Below, one piece after another: positions 1 through 12,000 of a stretch of DNA of 64,000 nt (position 1 is its first letter; the number at the start of each line of letters is the position of its first letter). This stretch comes from Trichoplax sp. H2 (Eukaryota > Placozoa > Uniplacotomia > Trichoplacea). The stretch spans positions 186,001 through 250,000 of the forward strand of contig NOWV01000024.1 in NCBI GenBank assembly GCA_003344405.1. Direction: 5' to 3'. A program made the translations under genes and the position numbers. The notes beneath the pieces are model-generated. The model had not been told where the DNA came from and ran no database searches. It saw only the letters and a list, made by a program, of their open reading frames with translations.

Positions 1-1201
1 AGGCAATGGCTGAAAGAACTGTTATTCCTTTTTTTGAATGTATTGTAAACTCCATTTTGATAGCTTACTTCGTCATCCAGGCCAGCATGCTTCAAAGAGA
101 GAATACCGCGCGAAGATAAAGCAAGATTAATGCTTTTACCCCTTGTATTTTCTAATAAGCGGAAATCTAAGTCAACGGATAGTAAATTGATTATCAGTAA
201 GAGTTGAAGGATTATTTTAAATCGTGGTCACTGATGATCCAAGGTGGATAACGAAATAGTGCCGATACGGATATGGTTTACAACAACAGCATTGCTAACT
301 GGGTGGCACTCGCTGTAATACTACAAGTATACTAACTCATTTACAAGGCACGTCCATTATTCCGTAATAGTCATAAATTAAGAGAGAATGGCTAAACTAC
401 AGTCAACGAATGTTCTTCAATTCAAGAAATATCATTGCCTAGGTACGATTATCTCAACGATTGCTTGATTGCAAATGGGTATTAACTTACCTTCACGCAT
501 TTCGTAGAGATCGACTTGATAGCCTCGCTTCGCCCAAAATATTGCTGCTAAACATCCGACCTGTAGTATAATCGGTTGGCAAAAAATCGTCATTAAACGG
601 TTTTGTTAGTCCATCATTACATTCACTGTCAAGAAAATTTTGTTAGGTTTATAACACGTCGAAGTCTACATTCGAAAGGAAATTTCAGAAAGAAGGGGGG
701 GGGGGGAAGTAGCTCTTATTTATTTATTTGGATAGTCACCGATAACGTAACTTGGATTGAATCCAAATCAGTTCATCCATCCTATTACTATTATTATCCT
801 TGATTATTACTACAAGATTTGAAATACTGCTGACTAACGAAAAGAAAGAGGCCAAGAATGGATGTTATGATGATGATCCTGTAAATACAATCTCTAGTAT
901 GACTTGTTGCCAATGGCGTTGTAGAGGAAGATTTTATTTGCTCATCATCGTTCGTCTAGGCATCATATCACTATTGCTGTAGAATATTACTCAAGATGTC
1001 AATCTATCGGTGGTAGAGTCATGCTGGCTTGATCTTCTTTTCAAGGCTATACGATTGCAATTTTTACTGCCATCCTTTCCGCTAAGTATATTCACTATAC
1101 AAGTTTAATGTGCATCCTCCTCCTCCTCCTCTTCATCATCATCGTTTTGTACTTACCAAACCTCCACCGACTACGACGATTTCATTATTCTGGCAAGCCA
1201 T
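1..1201 (-). CDS. KMO: kynurenine 3-monooxygenase, 5' part (cut by window edge)
   Basis: FAD-dependent enzyme of the mitochondrial outer membrane that hydroxylates L-kynurenine to 3-hydroxykynurenine with NADPH and O2 (family knowledge). Three joined minus-strand exons are clear: 1157-1201 (MACQNNEIVVVGGGL), 491-560 (starts VGCLAA, ends DLYEMRE) and 69-151 (includes GKSINLALSSRG). Joined, they give the FAD-binding GGGLVG fingerprint, the acidic end of the Rossmann beta strand (DLYE) and the KMO-typical SINLALSSRG segment. Phases agree: 0 after exon 1, 1 after exon 2, 0 after exon 3. A short fourth exon may begin at about position 9 or 18, reading towards PLP where the family has GIPM. This is tentative. 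The rest of the gene lies left of the window. The start ATG is the first codon before the FAD motif, as usual in the family. Related UbiH-type monooxygenases are less likely because of the SINLALSSRG match. Confidence 0.88.
695..706. repeat. 12-base G run in KMO intron 1
   Basis: An uninterrupted run of about 12 G lies inside the intron between KMO exons 1 and 2, in otherwise AT-rich DNA. On the transcribed RNA it is a C run. The exact length may be uncertain, since homopolymers are error-prone in both sequencing and reading. Confidence 0.7.
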
Positions 1202-2536
1202 TTTCGATGTTTCTGCCTGGAACGATCTGATGACGTTAAAGAGTTAACTTCGTATTTAATTGAAGTCAATCCTAGGTCTATCGGTGGATAATTTCAATGG
1301 TGGTTCAATAATACTAATCTAATTTGTTGATATTACATGCTATTAGTTGGATTTTAGCATGGGTTGAACTTTCACCTTGGCTCTTGTTCTCGTTATGTCG
1401 TAATGCCTAAGGCCAAGCGATGACAAGCCAGTTTTCAACAAGGCCAGAAAAAGGTTTGTGTACACTCCGAAGACGATACTTGCTAATACTACCACAGTAT
1501 TGACCGTATTGTACCTGATGTTGACTCTAAGTCAATTAGTGCTTCTTATGCAATGTCGAGTCTGCATTCCAATCCTCTAGACAGTGGCCACCCTACTACT
1601 GTAATCCTTCTTTCAAGGCGTGAATCAATGCATACCTAATAAGATGAGTTCGAATCGATAGGCACTCCTACTCTATCGGTAATAAGAGCTTCTTAAGCAC
1701 CTTGCAGACTCGGCTGAGTAGCATCGCCATTGGCATACCCTTCTACAGTATCAAGCCTAGGTTGGCATCTTCAACAGCCGAAAGTATATCCCAACAAATA
1801 TGTGAAAGAACTTGGTTTGTTTGAATAGAATAATATCCATAATACGATAATGCATTCATCATCGTAATCATTGTCCTGTCAAGATGTCAATAGAGAAAAG
1901 AATTTGCTTTTATGATTCATTGATTACGAGCAGCTAATTGGATCGAATTAAATGGAGTACTCCTTGCAGGGTGTATTGCATTCGTTGGTCCACTATAGTC
2001 TACACTCTGTCTTATTAGTCATGGAGAGAGATATAGTGCCTATTGTAGAGAATAGTCGAGAAATTTGCAATTTAATCAAGGTGATGGCAATTTGTGGACC
2101 GAGGACTTCTCGATCCTTGTCTTATCATGGAGAAATTCCTCTTTCTACCATCATGAGTGCTGTCGATCTCCCCTATCCAAAACAACTTGCCAAGACTTGG
2201 ATACTACACTGCAGAGTTGGAAAAGACGCTTCCAATGATTGTCAATACAGTAGTCGGAATAGGGGAATCGTTCATTCGATGAATCCCTCTGCCCATATGT
2301 CCATTCGACGAACACAATTTAATTTGCGATCATCAACATCGCAGGAAACATGTGACCAATGACCAATCGGTAAGCGATGATCATTGACTGATGGCGACGT
2401 CCACGCTCAATTTTCCCATCAAGTCCTTCTAGCAGCGTTTACGGGCAGGGACAACGTTGTAGTGTACACTCTACTTTATTGCTAAGCTTATTTTAGTCGA
2501 AATCGCTACGCTTTTCCATTTCTACCCCCCAGTATT

Positions 2537-2760
2537 TTTATTATTATTAATCAATGCATTGCTAGTGCTAGCTATCGCTCTTCTAACAGCAATGCTATTG
2601 ACGCCAAGTATTTCAAGTAAGGGGGGGAATAAACTACGGGACCCGGGTACATGGACTAGATTATTATTATTAAAATCAATCAAAGCATTGCTAGTGCTAG
2701 CTATTAACAGCAATGCCATTAAATTAATTTATTTTTAAGGGACACCGGCACATGGGCTAG
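2537..2760. repeat. diverged direct repeat, two copies of about 110 bp
   Basis: Copy 1 is about 2537-2656 and copy 2 about 2662-2760. Shared blocks in the same order are a run of ATT units, the phrase GCATTGCTAGTGCTAGCTAT, then AACAGCAATGC, and a right end GGGACNCCGGNNCATGGNCTAG. The middle differs in length. It looks like a local tandem duplication or two copies of a small non-autonomous element. No coding sequence is evident. Confidence 0.75.
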
Positions 2761-2820
2761 TAAAATTGACCGCTGAATTCACTATAGTGTAGTAGTGCAT
2801 GGAAAAATCCGGACGGACAA

Positions 2821-3136
2821 CGTGACCATGATGACGCAGAATCTTCGAGCCCATCCATGGGTGTACAGTGTACAGTGTACAGTACTGTACACGGTAAAGT
2901 ACTGTACGATTGACCGTACTGCGCAATACTGTCCGCTGGAGAGTAGTGTGCAAATGAAATGAAGGTCACGATATCCGTCCGGATATGGATGAGCTCGAGG
3001 ATTCAGTAGTATGTACTGCGTGTCTATAAGTATTGTACAGTGTACAGGACGGTCTATCGTACAGTACTTTACACTGTGAGTACGTACAGTACAGTACTCT
3101 CATGGATGAGCTCGAAGATTCTGTGTCGTGGTAACA
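2821..3136. repeat. foldback (MITE-like) element with TACAGTAC-rich interior
   Basis: The left arm (2821-2860) and the right arm (3101-3136) are inverted copies. The reverse complement of the left arm contains CATGGATGGGCTCGAAGATT and the right arm CATGGATGAGCTCGAAGATT, with similarity continuing outward. A further related copy, with GGTCACG, TCCGTCCGG and ATGGATGAGCTCG, sits inside at about 2964-3005. The interior is dominated by GTACAGTG and GTACTGTAC units, which are themselves palindromic. No transposase gene is present, so this would be non-autonomous. The target-site duplication was not identified. Confidence 0.6.
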
Positions 3137-4397
3137 GGCTACAGGATGACCTTCTGTATCAAACTTGATGAAAAAAGTGCTGTACGCGTACCTGTACCGT
3201 ACACTTGTATCATAAACGCTTGTCTGTCTATCTGTCCTAGGTGTCTTGCAATCTTCTACTGTTCTTCAATGGCGTACTCTTGTCTCTCTCGCAGCTCTAG
3301 TTCTCTCTCTCTCTTCTTAGCCACGTTTCTCGTCGAATAAAACTCCATTCTTTTCACTCACTTTTAGTTCCTTACTTTGAGGCAATCAAGATAGGACATA
3401 CAGTAGCAGACATAACAGTACTGATTTCATACGCAGCATCATCGAATAAGAAGGCTTGTTACCAAGGAAACGCCTCCCAACGCGATCGAATTTCAAGACG
3501 CATACAATGATTTCAAAATGACTACCGAGAGTATTCTACTAGCCTTTCAAACTATTGCACAGTAGACGTTGATTTAAACTATATCTTTTACATATTATAC
3601 AGACTTCTTTATTGTAGCGACTCTCTCACTCGAATTGATCCTCTGTACAATAGACCCAAAATGCCTATAGTAACTGTAGTAATCACGGAAGAGCTCCATC
3701 CATTCACGTCGATTGCTGATGCATTACTGCTATTCTACATGCTTATTTTTCAATCTAAAATACTAGTATATTATGCTATTGTTGATCCTAAAAACGTTAT
3801 AGACTATGAAGATAATGAATTGATTATGTACAACTCTCCATAATGATGAGTGCATTTTACTGTATATTGTACTGTAGAGAAGAGGTATCAAATGCAACAG
3901 ACGTACTGCTTCAAAACAACAGAAGCCTTAATAGGATACACTAGTGATACTTGATGGGTCCTCTATTATACACATCAGAATAGAATAAAATAAACGTTTT
4001 CCATGATATAATTAGCATGATAATTATTGATTGCTATACAGTATTTCCACTACGCTAGACAGCATCTATAGTGACATATCGATTCTGTTTCAAATACTAT
4101 ATTACACTTTTTTTCAATGTTACAAGCAAGGAACTCACTCGGCACTGTAGCCTAATTGTTCTTGACTTGAACAACTAAGACAACATTTTTGGAAACTTAT
4201 TTAATTTCAATTACACTTGGATGCGCCTTTCATATTCTATAACTAGTTCATGATGTTCGCCATCATTGATGATTAAACTCAGTTATAGTGTACTTTTCAA
4301 ACTGTAATTTTATATCTGAGGATGAGATTAACCTAAATCAACTCGACGTGTATTCAATTCATGCTTGTAATTAGTAACAGCCAGAGAATTTGCCAAT

Positions 4398-7300
4398 ATG
4401 CCGTTAGATTCATTTAATGTTTTGAAACAAATTGGAAAAGGTTCATATGGAGAAGTATTCCTTGTCAGGCATAAGCGTGGAAATAAAAAGGTAAATTTGA
4501 TAAATTTTAAATTATCAAACAATTGTACCAAATTGGGCAATTGATGGTCAGCAATGTCATTCACTGATACACTGATAGTGAAATGAATTCATCATGTGCA
4601 GTAGGCGTTAGCTTTCGTTATTATTGTATCGTGAAAATAAATAAATAGTTCAACTTTTCAACTATGACTATGTAGTGCTGTCGAAATGAATAAGAGATTG
4701 ATTAAGTTACCTTTTTTGCTTTTTCCAATGGCTTCTTCCATATTATCCGTTGCTGTAACAATTAGTATGTCATGAAGAAAATACAACTAAAAAATGCCTC
4801 TACCAGAGAAAGAAAAGCAGCGCAACAAGAGGTTTTACTATTTTCCATATTCTACTATTCTAAGAACAAAGTCAATCGACGATTGTATATGCATAACATG
4901 CTTAATTTACGTCTTATCATGCATTGACTATGCTAGGCTCTACTACTGAAGAAACTTATCCATCCCAACATCGTCTCTTACAAAGATTCCTTTCAGGATA
5001 GAACGGGTTACTTATACATTATAATGGGATTTTGTGAAGGTGGAGATGTATACAACTACTTAAAGAATAGAAATGGCTTACCAATAGATGAAAGTCAAGT
5101 TATGGTTTGGTTTATGCAGATAGCATTAGCCCTTCAATTTATGCACAGCAATAACATCTTACATCGCGATTTAAAGACACAAAATATTTTCTTAACAAAG
5201 CATGACATTATCAAAGTTGGAGATCTCGGTATAGCTCGCGTCTTGGAAGGAAGTTGGGATCTGGCAACAACTCGTGTTGGTACACCTTATTACATGTCAC
5301 CAGAACTATTTTCAAATCAACCATACAATCATAAAGTGAGTAATTTGACATTCTTTCTTCCTTGTATGCTTTACTAAGGAAGCAATTGATCTTCATCGCT
5401 TTACTTATTCCAATTATTCGTTTTCTTTTAATAGTCCGATGTATGGGCACTCGGTTGTTGTGTTTATGAGATGTTAACGTTAAAACATGCATTTAGTGCG
5501 AAAGACTTGAATTCCTTAGTATACAAAATTTTAAATGGAAAGGTATCGTAGCTAATAAACTAAAATCGATGGTCTTGACATTATCCTTTAAATAGATGCA
5601 TTCAATATGTTGTATAAATACTTTCATTACTAATTTTAGGTTCCGCAAATGCCAAAGCAATACAGTACCCAATTAGGTGATATTGTAAAGTCAACTTTAG
5701 CTCTAGATCCCAAGAATAGACCAAGTGTTCCTCAATTACTTCGTTTGCCATACATGAAAAGGCATATAAGCCAATTTCTTCAGTCAACCGATCATAGGTA
5801 ACGAAGCGAACATAAGAAATGTCAGTCTTACTTGTATAGATTAAATTTTGCATCAATAATTACATCACCATTGTAAAAAAGAATTATTAAATACTAGCTC
5901 GAAACAGGCCAGCAAGGAAAAAAGTAATAAAAGTGAACAGACAATTCAAAGAAATAATTCTGGTAAAATTTTCGAAAACCACAAAACGGATAAACACAAT
6001 CATAAAGGCTATCGATATCTGATGATTAATTAACTTACTTTGAAAGACTTCATTAAACAACTAATGCATAGCAGAATCTATTAGGTATCGAAAGTTGACT
6101 TTAAATATTTTTCAATTATAGAATCAAGTCTATCCTCAGTATCTACAGATGAGAATGTTACCAAAGTTAAAAATAAATATATAGTCCAATCTCCCAAAGA
6201 AAGTAGCGTCGATAATGCAACTTTTGTTAAAGGTGAAGACAATGAAGAATCAGGGAAACTATCAAGAAAACCCAGTGATCCTGCTATTGCACAAGGAACA
6301 GAGGTTAGCAATATATTATATACTACTACATTGACCATTTTGAATAAGTGAGTTAGTAAAAATTGTTTATAAATTTCCGATAATAACGCCTACTTTCAGG
6401 CTAAATCTTCACGACGAGGTCGACCACTACCAGATCCACCAGTATCAGCTCAAAGCGATATCTTAAGTAGTAAATCTACAATAAGTGGCAATGAAGGTAG
6501 TCCAGCAAAATCAATACCATTAAATCGACGACGACAATCCGAACCAGTCAATTCTAGATCAAGTTCCAAGGAGTATGCTCTTTATTTTGAATTACAAATT
6601 ATTGTAGCTTTATTTAATTTTGGTTAGTCTTCGTTCAGTATGTTTACTTCTTATACAGGTAGCAATGGTGCTAATTTATATAATGATAAAAACTGCTCTC
6701 TATAGAGAGTCAAATATTCACTTTTAGAATTTATTATGATGATAGGAGGGAAATTGAAGATGTGGAAGCATTTCCAACACCAAAGGTAGCTAAATTAGAT
6801 TATAAAACAATTTTACTATGATTTTTAGGCCAAGTAATATTATGGCTAGCGTTATAATCCATGCATGTATATTGAAGTAGTCTTATTTTTACCGGCGTTA
6901 CCTTTTAGTCTTCTGGTGGTCCAACCATAAGTGCTGCTCGTGAGAGGCGTAGAATGAAACAGCAACGCAATCTATTCGATGTTAGTGTATTCAATTCTCC
7001 CAAAATCCCTCCAGTTGGGGAAGAAGAAATCCTGGGTCTGCATCATGATGTTCTTGATAGTATCGATCAGTTCTCAATTCCTGAAAATCAGGTAATTTTC
7101 TGTTTTTTTAACGCATTATATTTAGCCTCAGCAATTCAGTCATTAAAGCAACCATGCAACAAAAGCATATAGAAAAATAAGCGTAAGCATATAAAATGAT
7201 TCTAAATGACAGTACGATTTTGCTTCGATAGCGCGAACCAACTGCTCAGTATCAACGTTTAAAGTCCTACGATGCAAAAAAACCCAGTACAGGAAACGTA

Positions 7301-9053
7301 AAAGCCTCGAAAATTAAACAAAGTGCTTCGGCAGACGATAACTCGTGTGATCCTGATGAGGATTCGGACAATCAAGGTGAAGGAAGCCATTCTGATAACA
7401 ACATGTCAGATGATAGTGACAATGATAATGAGTTGCAGCCCGAAGCAAAGAAACAAGATGATAGGTTATCATGGATTATTTGTAACATGTTTTAATTTGC
7501 ATTAGTCATTACTTGCTTTGGAATACTCTCTGTAAGTTGTATAACTTTCACTTTATGAGGATTATACAATTGTATTTAGGCATCAAAAGGAAATGTCGTC
7601 CGTAATGTCATTGATGGAGATCACTCTTAAGGTTTCTGATGATAGTGAAAATGAGCCGCAACAACCGGAAGCTAAAGGTAAAAGATTGGCTATACAGTAA
7701 TATCTGTTATAAACCATCCTTACCATTCATTTTAGTTACATTTTGGAGTAATATAATAATACTGTACCACTGTAGTAAATTGTACTTCGAAAGATATGGT
7801 AAAAATATGTTTCCTTTCAATGGTATTTAGAAGCAGACAAGATTGAAACATTAAGAGATGGGCTATTAGAAGAAAGGATACGCAATTTGAAGTAATTACT
7901 ATTTTGTATTTCTTTTAAATTAATTAACTAGAATTCAGATCATGAGTGGAGAATAATGATACAGTGATAGATATGCAGTATTCAATGGAAAAAGAAATTT
8001 AGTATTTTAGAAAATCTTTCCTTTAAGAGTCTTCTACCTTATTCGATTAGTTACTATAGTCTGATATACAGGTCTTAATCTTTGCCCAATGTTTAGAGAT
8101 ATTTTTGGTTTAGAAAATAATCGATTCAACCATTTTTTCTGTATATAGAAAAGATTTATCTGAGATTGATAATGGTTTACTACAAGAATGCTTTCGTCTA
8201 CTTGACATTAGCGGTGTTGATGACGATGAGGAGGTGAGAAGCTATTTGAAAATACTACTGCAGTAGTTGTCCAATATTGACAGGGATATATGATGACGAC
8301 TTCGAGATTAAATCGTTAACCGTAGCCACTGCAAATTCATGAAACTTGAAGCAATGATTTTTTAAAATAGCTATTTTATACTTAATCAGATTTAGTGTGA
8401 GATTTCAAATGCGAAGTACCTTAAAGTAAATTTATGAAATTATTGTAAGACTGTCTGCTAAGTACCGCATGATATCCTAACGATGAAGTTTAATGATTTA
8501 ATTATTAGATCATTAACTTAGTGTCTTAAGCTTTTAAATTATTAAATATCAGTCTTAATCTTATTAGAATTACATTTATTGCATACTTTGCTAGCGTTAT
8601 TTCGTCCTATAATAAAAACGTATGGCGACTTTTAGAAATTGTATTAACTGTTAGAGTATTCATGATAGCAACATATTATTTAGCCTTATAAACTTGCTAT
8701 GTGTTCACTAACTTTCTTCAAATTAATAATACTGCATCGAGAATTGAAAAAATTAACATAAAGGATATATTATAGACCGTGCGTTATGTACTATAAATGT
8801 TATTTAATATCTGCCATAATGCAGATATAGAAAGGACATTAAATTTATTTACTATCACAACCAATATGTAAATGACTCATTTTAGAATATTTTGATACTG
8901 ATATAATTGAGAATAGCGAGTGATATTAACCAATTTCATTTTAACCATTTCTTCTAGTATTTGCTGAAGAGATTGCTTGGAGAAGATTTATACCAGAAGC
9001 ATAGACAAAATATATTCCACTTACATTTATTTAATAAGAAATTCACTGCTTAA
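4398..9053 (+). CDS. NEK4: NEK4-type serine/threonine protein kinase
   Basis: NIMA-related kinase. In animals NEK4 is linked to primary cilia, microtubules and the DNA-damage response (family knowledge). Fifteen exons join in phase: 4398-4490, 4766-4831, 4937-5335, 5435-5542, 5640-5797, 5913-5962, 6122-6303, 6400-6572, 6728-6785, 6909-7091, 7232-7464, 7580-7677, 7831-7891, 8149-8233 and 8958-9053, giving 680 residues. The kinase domain covers about residues 6-262: glycine loop [12 protein letters not shown] with Lys35, HRDLKTQN with Asp131, GDLGIARV in place of DFG, and GTPYYMSPE. The DLG and the phrases MGFCEGGD and [11 protein letters not shown] are closer to NEK4 than to NEK1/3/5. The C-terminal tail is Ser- and acid-rich (DDSDNDNE-type stretches) and ends in a short conserved-looking segment, [19 protein letters not shown], on a small last exon after a 724-base intron. 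The start is the first ATG before the glycine loop. Confidence 0.92.
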
Positions 9054-12000
9054 CTTCCTTAGCTAAACCCGTTCAAGTATCAGATATACTGTATCTATTT
9101 GATGGTAGCCCAATTCGATAGAGAAAGTATGAATTAATATTTCCCTTGGGATCTGTCCACAGCCACCTGAACCCGAGATTAATTTGATACAAAATTTTTA
9201 AAGTGTACAAATAACTTCTGGTAGTCCATAAACATTATGAATGTGCTGACTATTTCGATCAACATAACTAGTCAATCTTGTATGTACAACTACTGTACTT
9301 AAATTATCCAATTTTTTTTATTTCCAATTTTGGCGGTAGCACAGTTGATTGAAATCGATTCCAAAATTGAAATTGATGAAATAAAATTGGCTTCAATAAC
9401 AAATAATGCTTTTTTCAATAGCTGAAAATCTATCATTCAATGCGTAGGAATGCAGTTGATGAATTTACTGTAGAAAAGGAAATGAGCTAGAATGCCTTTA
9501 TTGTTTCGATTTCGTAGTTACTATCTCGTTCTGTACATGTTGTAAGTTGCCATGATAACGAAATTTCAGAAATTCGGATAAGTACATATGTCTACTGGCT
9601 TTAAAATAGTCTGAGTTTGGTTCTTCTAAATTAGCATAGATACGCTACTCAGAATGCATGAGAAGTTTTCACTTGAAACTATATTTAGAATGAAAGCTAC
9701 GCGACTTATACATTTTATTCACAATCAAGGCGCTATTTATAGAGTCATCTAATTTTAACTGCCGTTTCTCAGATACTCAGCGCAAGTTAATATTAACAAA
9801 AATATAGTTTTAGCTAATTGATGGCTTTGCAGCCTAAACTGTTAGTTAACGCTGCTATGCCTGCTAGTACAGAAAAATTTTTAAGCTATTAATTTGTAAT
9901 TATGTAAATCTTACAAGCAATTCATTACAGTTTCTGCCTGCATTAGTAATGACGATTGACAGCTGACTATCACAGATAAGCAAGTCAATTTTAAAGTGAA
10001 GTTATATATTCTAATATTTTCCTTCCGAACTCAACCTTCAATCCATATGTCATGATATCAGTGGTTAATATAAGCTTAGCTGTTATCCTGATATTTTAAT
10101 TGTTCTAACATCTCCATTTAAGAATATTCTCCTGAATTTTAATACTTTTAATTATTCTCTATCAATTTTGCCGTTGCCATAAATTTTACATGCATTATTT
10201 TTACTTGAATCTGAATACATAAGTGTAATGTATACTATTAGTTTAACGAATAATTTCATATGCTGTTTACATTTTATCCACTTAAAGTTCCCATTTTCAA
10301 CGGAAGTGAAGTTTAAGTGCCCATTTTGATAATACTATACTATATTAATTGTAGCCATAGAGACGCAATATCATTTACATGACGCTAAATGTATTTTAAT
10401 AGAAAGAGAAAGTTTCCAGACAGGCCTCGTACCTTTAGCTGGTTGATCAATGTTAAGCGTATTTTGATTATGGATATGCTGCTATTATATCCCTATAGAT
10501 AGATGTTTAAATTGAAGTAATAAAAATGAAAGTATTTTTATTACTGTATTTTGTTTCTACCTACTAAAATACGTATGTACAGTTTCATCTTACTAGCACA
10601 TTGTAACAAATTAATTTAGTAAAGGGTCGAATCAAATCGAACTTTGTATCATTTTTATAAAACTTTATAGAATGTTAGGTTAAAACTGTTCGATTTGCTG
10701 ATATTTGTACTGAAAGAGGCAATTATAAATTCTTTTTACATAAGCCAACGCAGTGAATCATCATAACGAGAACATCTAGTGAAAGATAGTTTTTGTAGCT
10801 TAATTCTGGGTTGATCTGCATATTAACTATTTTCACTTTAATAATGAATTAGTATTAATAAGTTGTATGTGCTGGATATCAATTTCTGGTAGACAAAGAA
10901 AATTTCAACGACAAGTTCATATTTTATTATCAGCATTATTTTAAAATATTGCTCGTTCCATGAGATAATTTTTCGAAGAGTAAATGAAGAACGCTGCTGA
11001 TACATTTATAAATCATAATTATTCTTAGTACTGTTCAATGTAATGTTTAAAATAGAAGTTTTCTCATCTATTAACTAATCGATCTACCGTTCTGTTAGCT
11101 TTTACTGTATGAGCCTCATTTCCATGCCTTATTATTATTTTATAATGCCTAGAATTGATCAAGATAATCAAAATCGACATGTTATCTTTATTCCCTTATT
11201 ATTGACCACTTTGGTCTGTAAAATAAGCTCAACGATAAAGTATTGGTAAAAGTAGTTCACGATAAATAAACTATAAAGATATAATTGTTAGAATATTCCA
11301 ATTGATTCGATAGAAATTGTATAATTAATCTTTATTTTCCAAGTATCTTACAGTTTATTACAAGCCAAATTGTTTGCTGAAAAATTATTCTTAACTACAT
11401 TGAATACAGCCCCATATTAACCCTGTATAAATAATAATTAATGAGCTTACAGAGTAGATTGATTCTATCATAAATTCTACATGTCTTTCATAGTTTAGTT
11501 ACAATTTAGAATAGATTGAATCATTGCATTACAGCATCATGTTGTTCACATTATGTATAGAGAATTGTATAGAAAATTCTTCTCTTTTTTAGTTGATCTG
11601 CATGACATCGAGGCTATTCTAAGGCTTGGTAAAATAGCAACTACTTAACCGGGTAACGCTATTATGGTTATTGTCTTCTTCTTTACATTAAAAGGGAACA
11701 CCTGCCATAATTATAATTCACGTGATCGAATTACATAAAATGAAATAGAATTGATCTACAATAAATCTTCAATTGCTATTGTCTTAATTACTTTTATAAA
11801 TGTGGCCAAGAGTTAGAAGAGAAATGGGCTGGTTATACATTCGATTACACAAGATATAAACCACACCATCTCAATTGGTAATCTATTCAATTTCAAGTTG
11901 TCTTTCTTTATAGTTCTGACTTATTCATTTTTTCTTTAATTTCTCTGTCATCAATTTTTTAATTTTTGGATAATAACTCGCAAACTTGCGCATCATTTCG

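Larger units (their letters stand above)
1202..4397. other. intergenic stretch between divergent KMO and NEK4-like genes
   Basis: KMO starts leftward at 1201 and the NEK4-like gene starts rightward at 4398, so both promoters should lie here. No splice-compatible conserved exon was recognised. An open frame at 1952-2362 (+) codes for about 136 residues with no recognisable motif and is probably chance. The part from about 1,400 to 3,400 appears less AT-rich than the rest and carries the repeats listed separately. A CTC/ATC-type microsatellite (TCCTCC then TCATCA units) lies at about 1110-1142, just inside KMO intron 1. Confidence 0.6.

Noticed and set aside
1600-1660. Possible tRNA from a GTTCGAATC word
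   Set aside because: No matching acceptor, D or anticodon stems could be drawn around it.
1952-2362. 136-codon open frame on the plus strand as a gene
   Set aside because: No recognisable motif, no signal or splice context, and low-complexity character unlike the real exons. Most likely chance in a less AT-rich patch.
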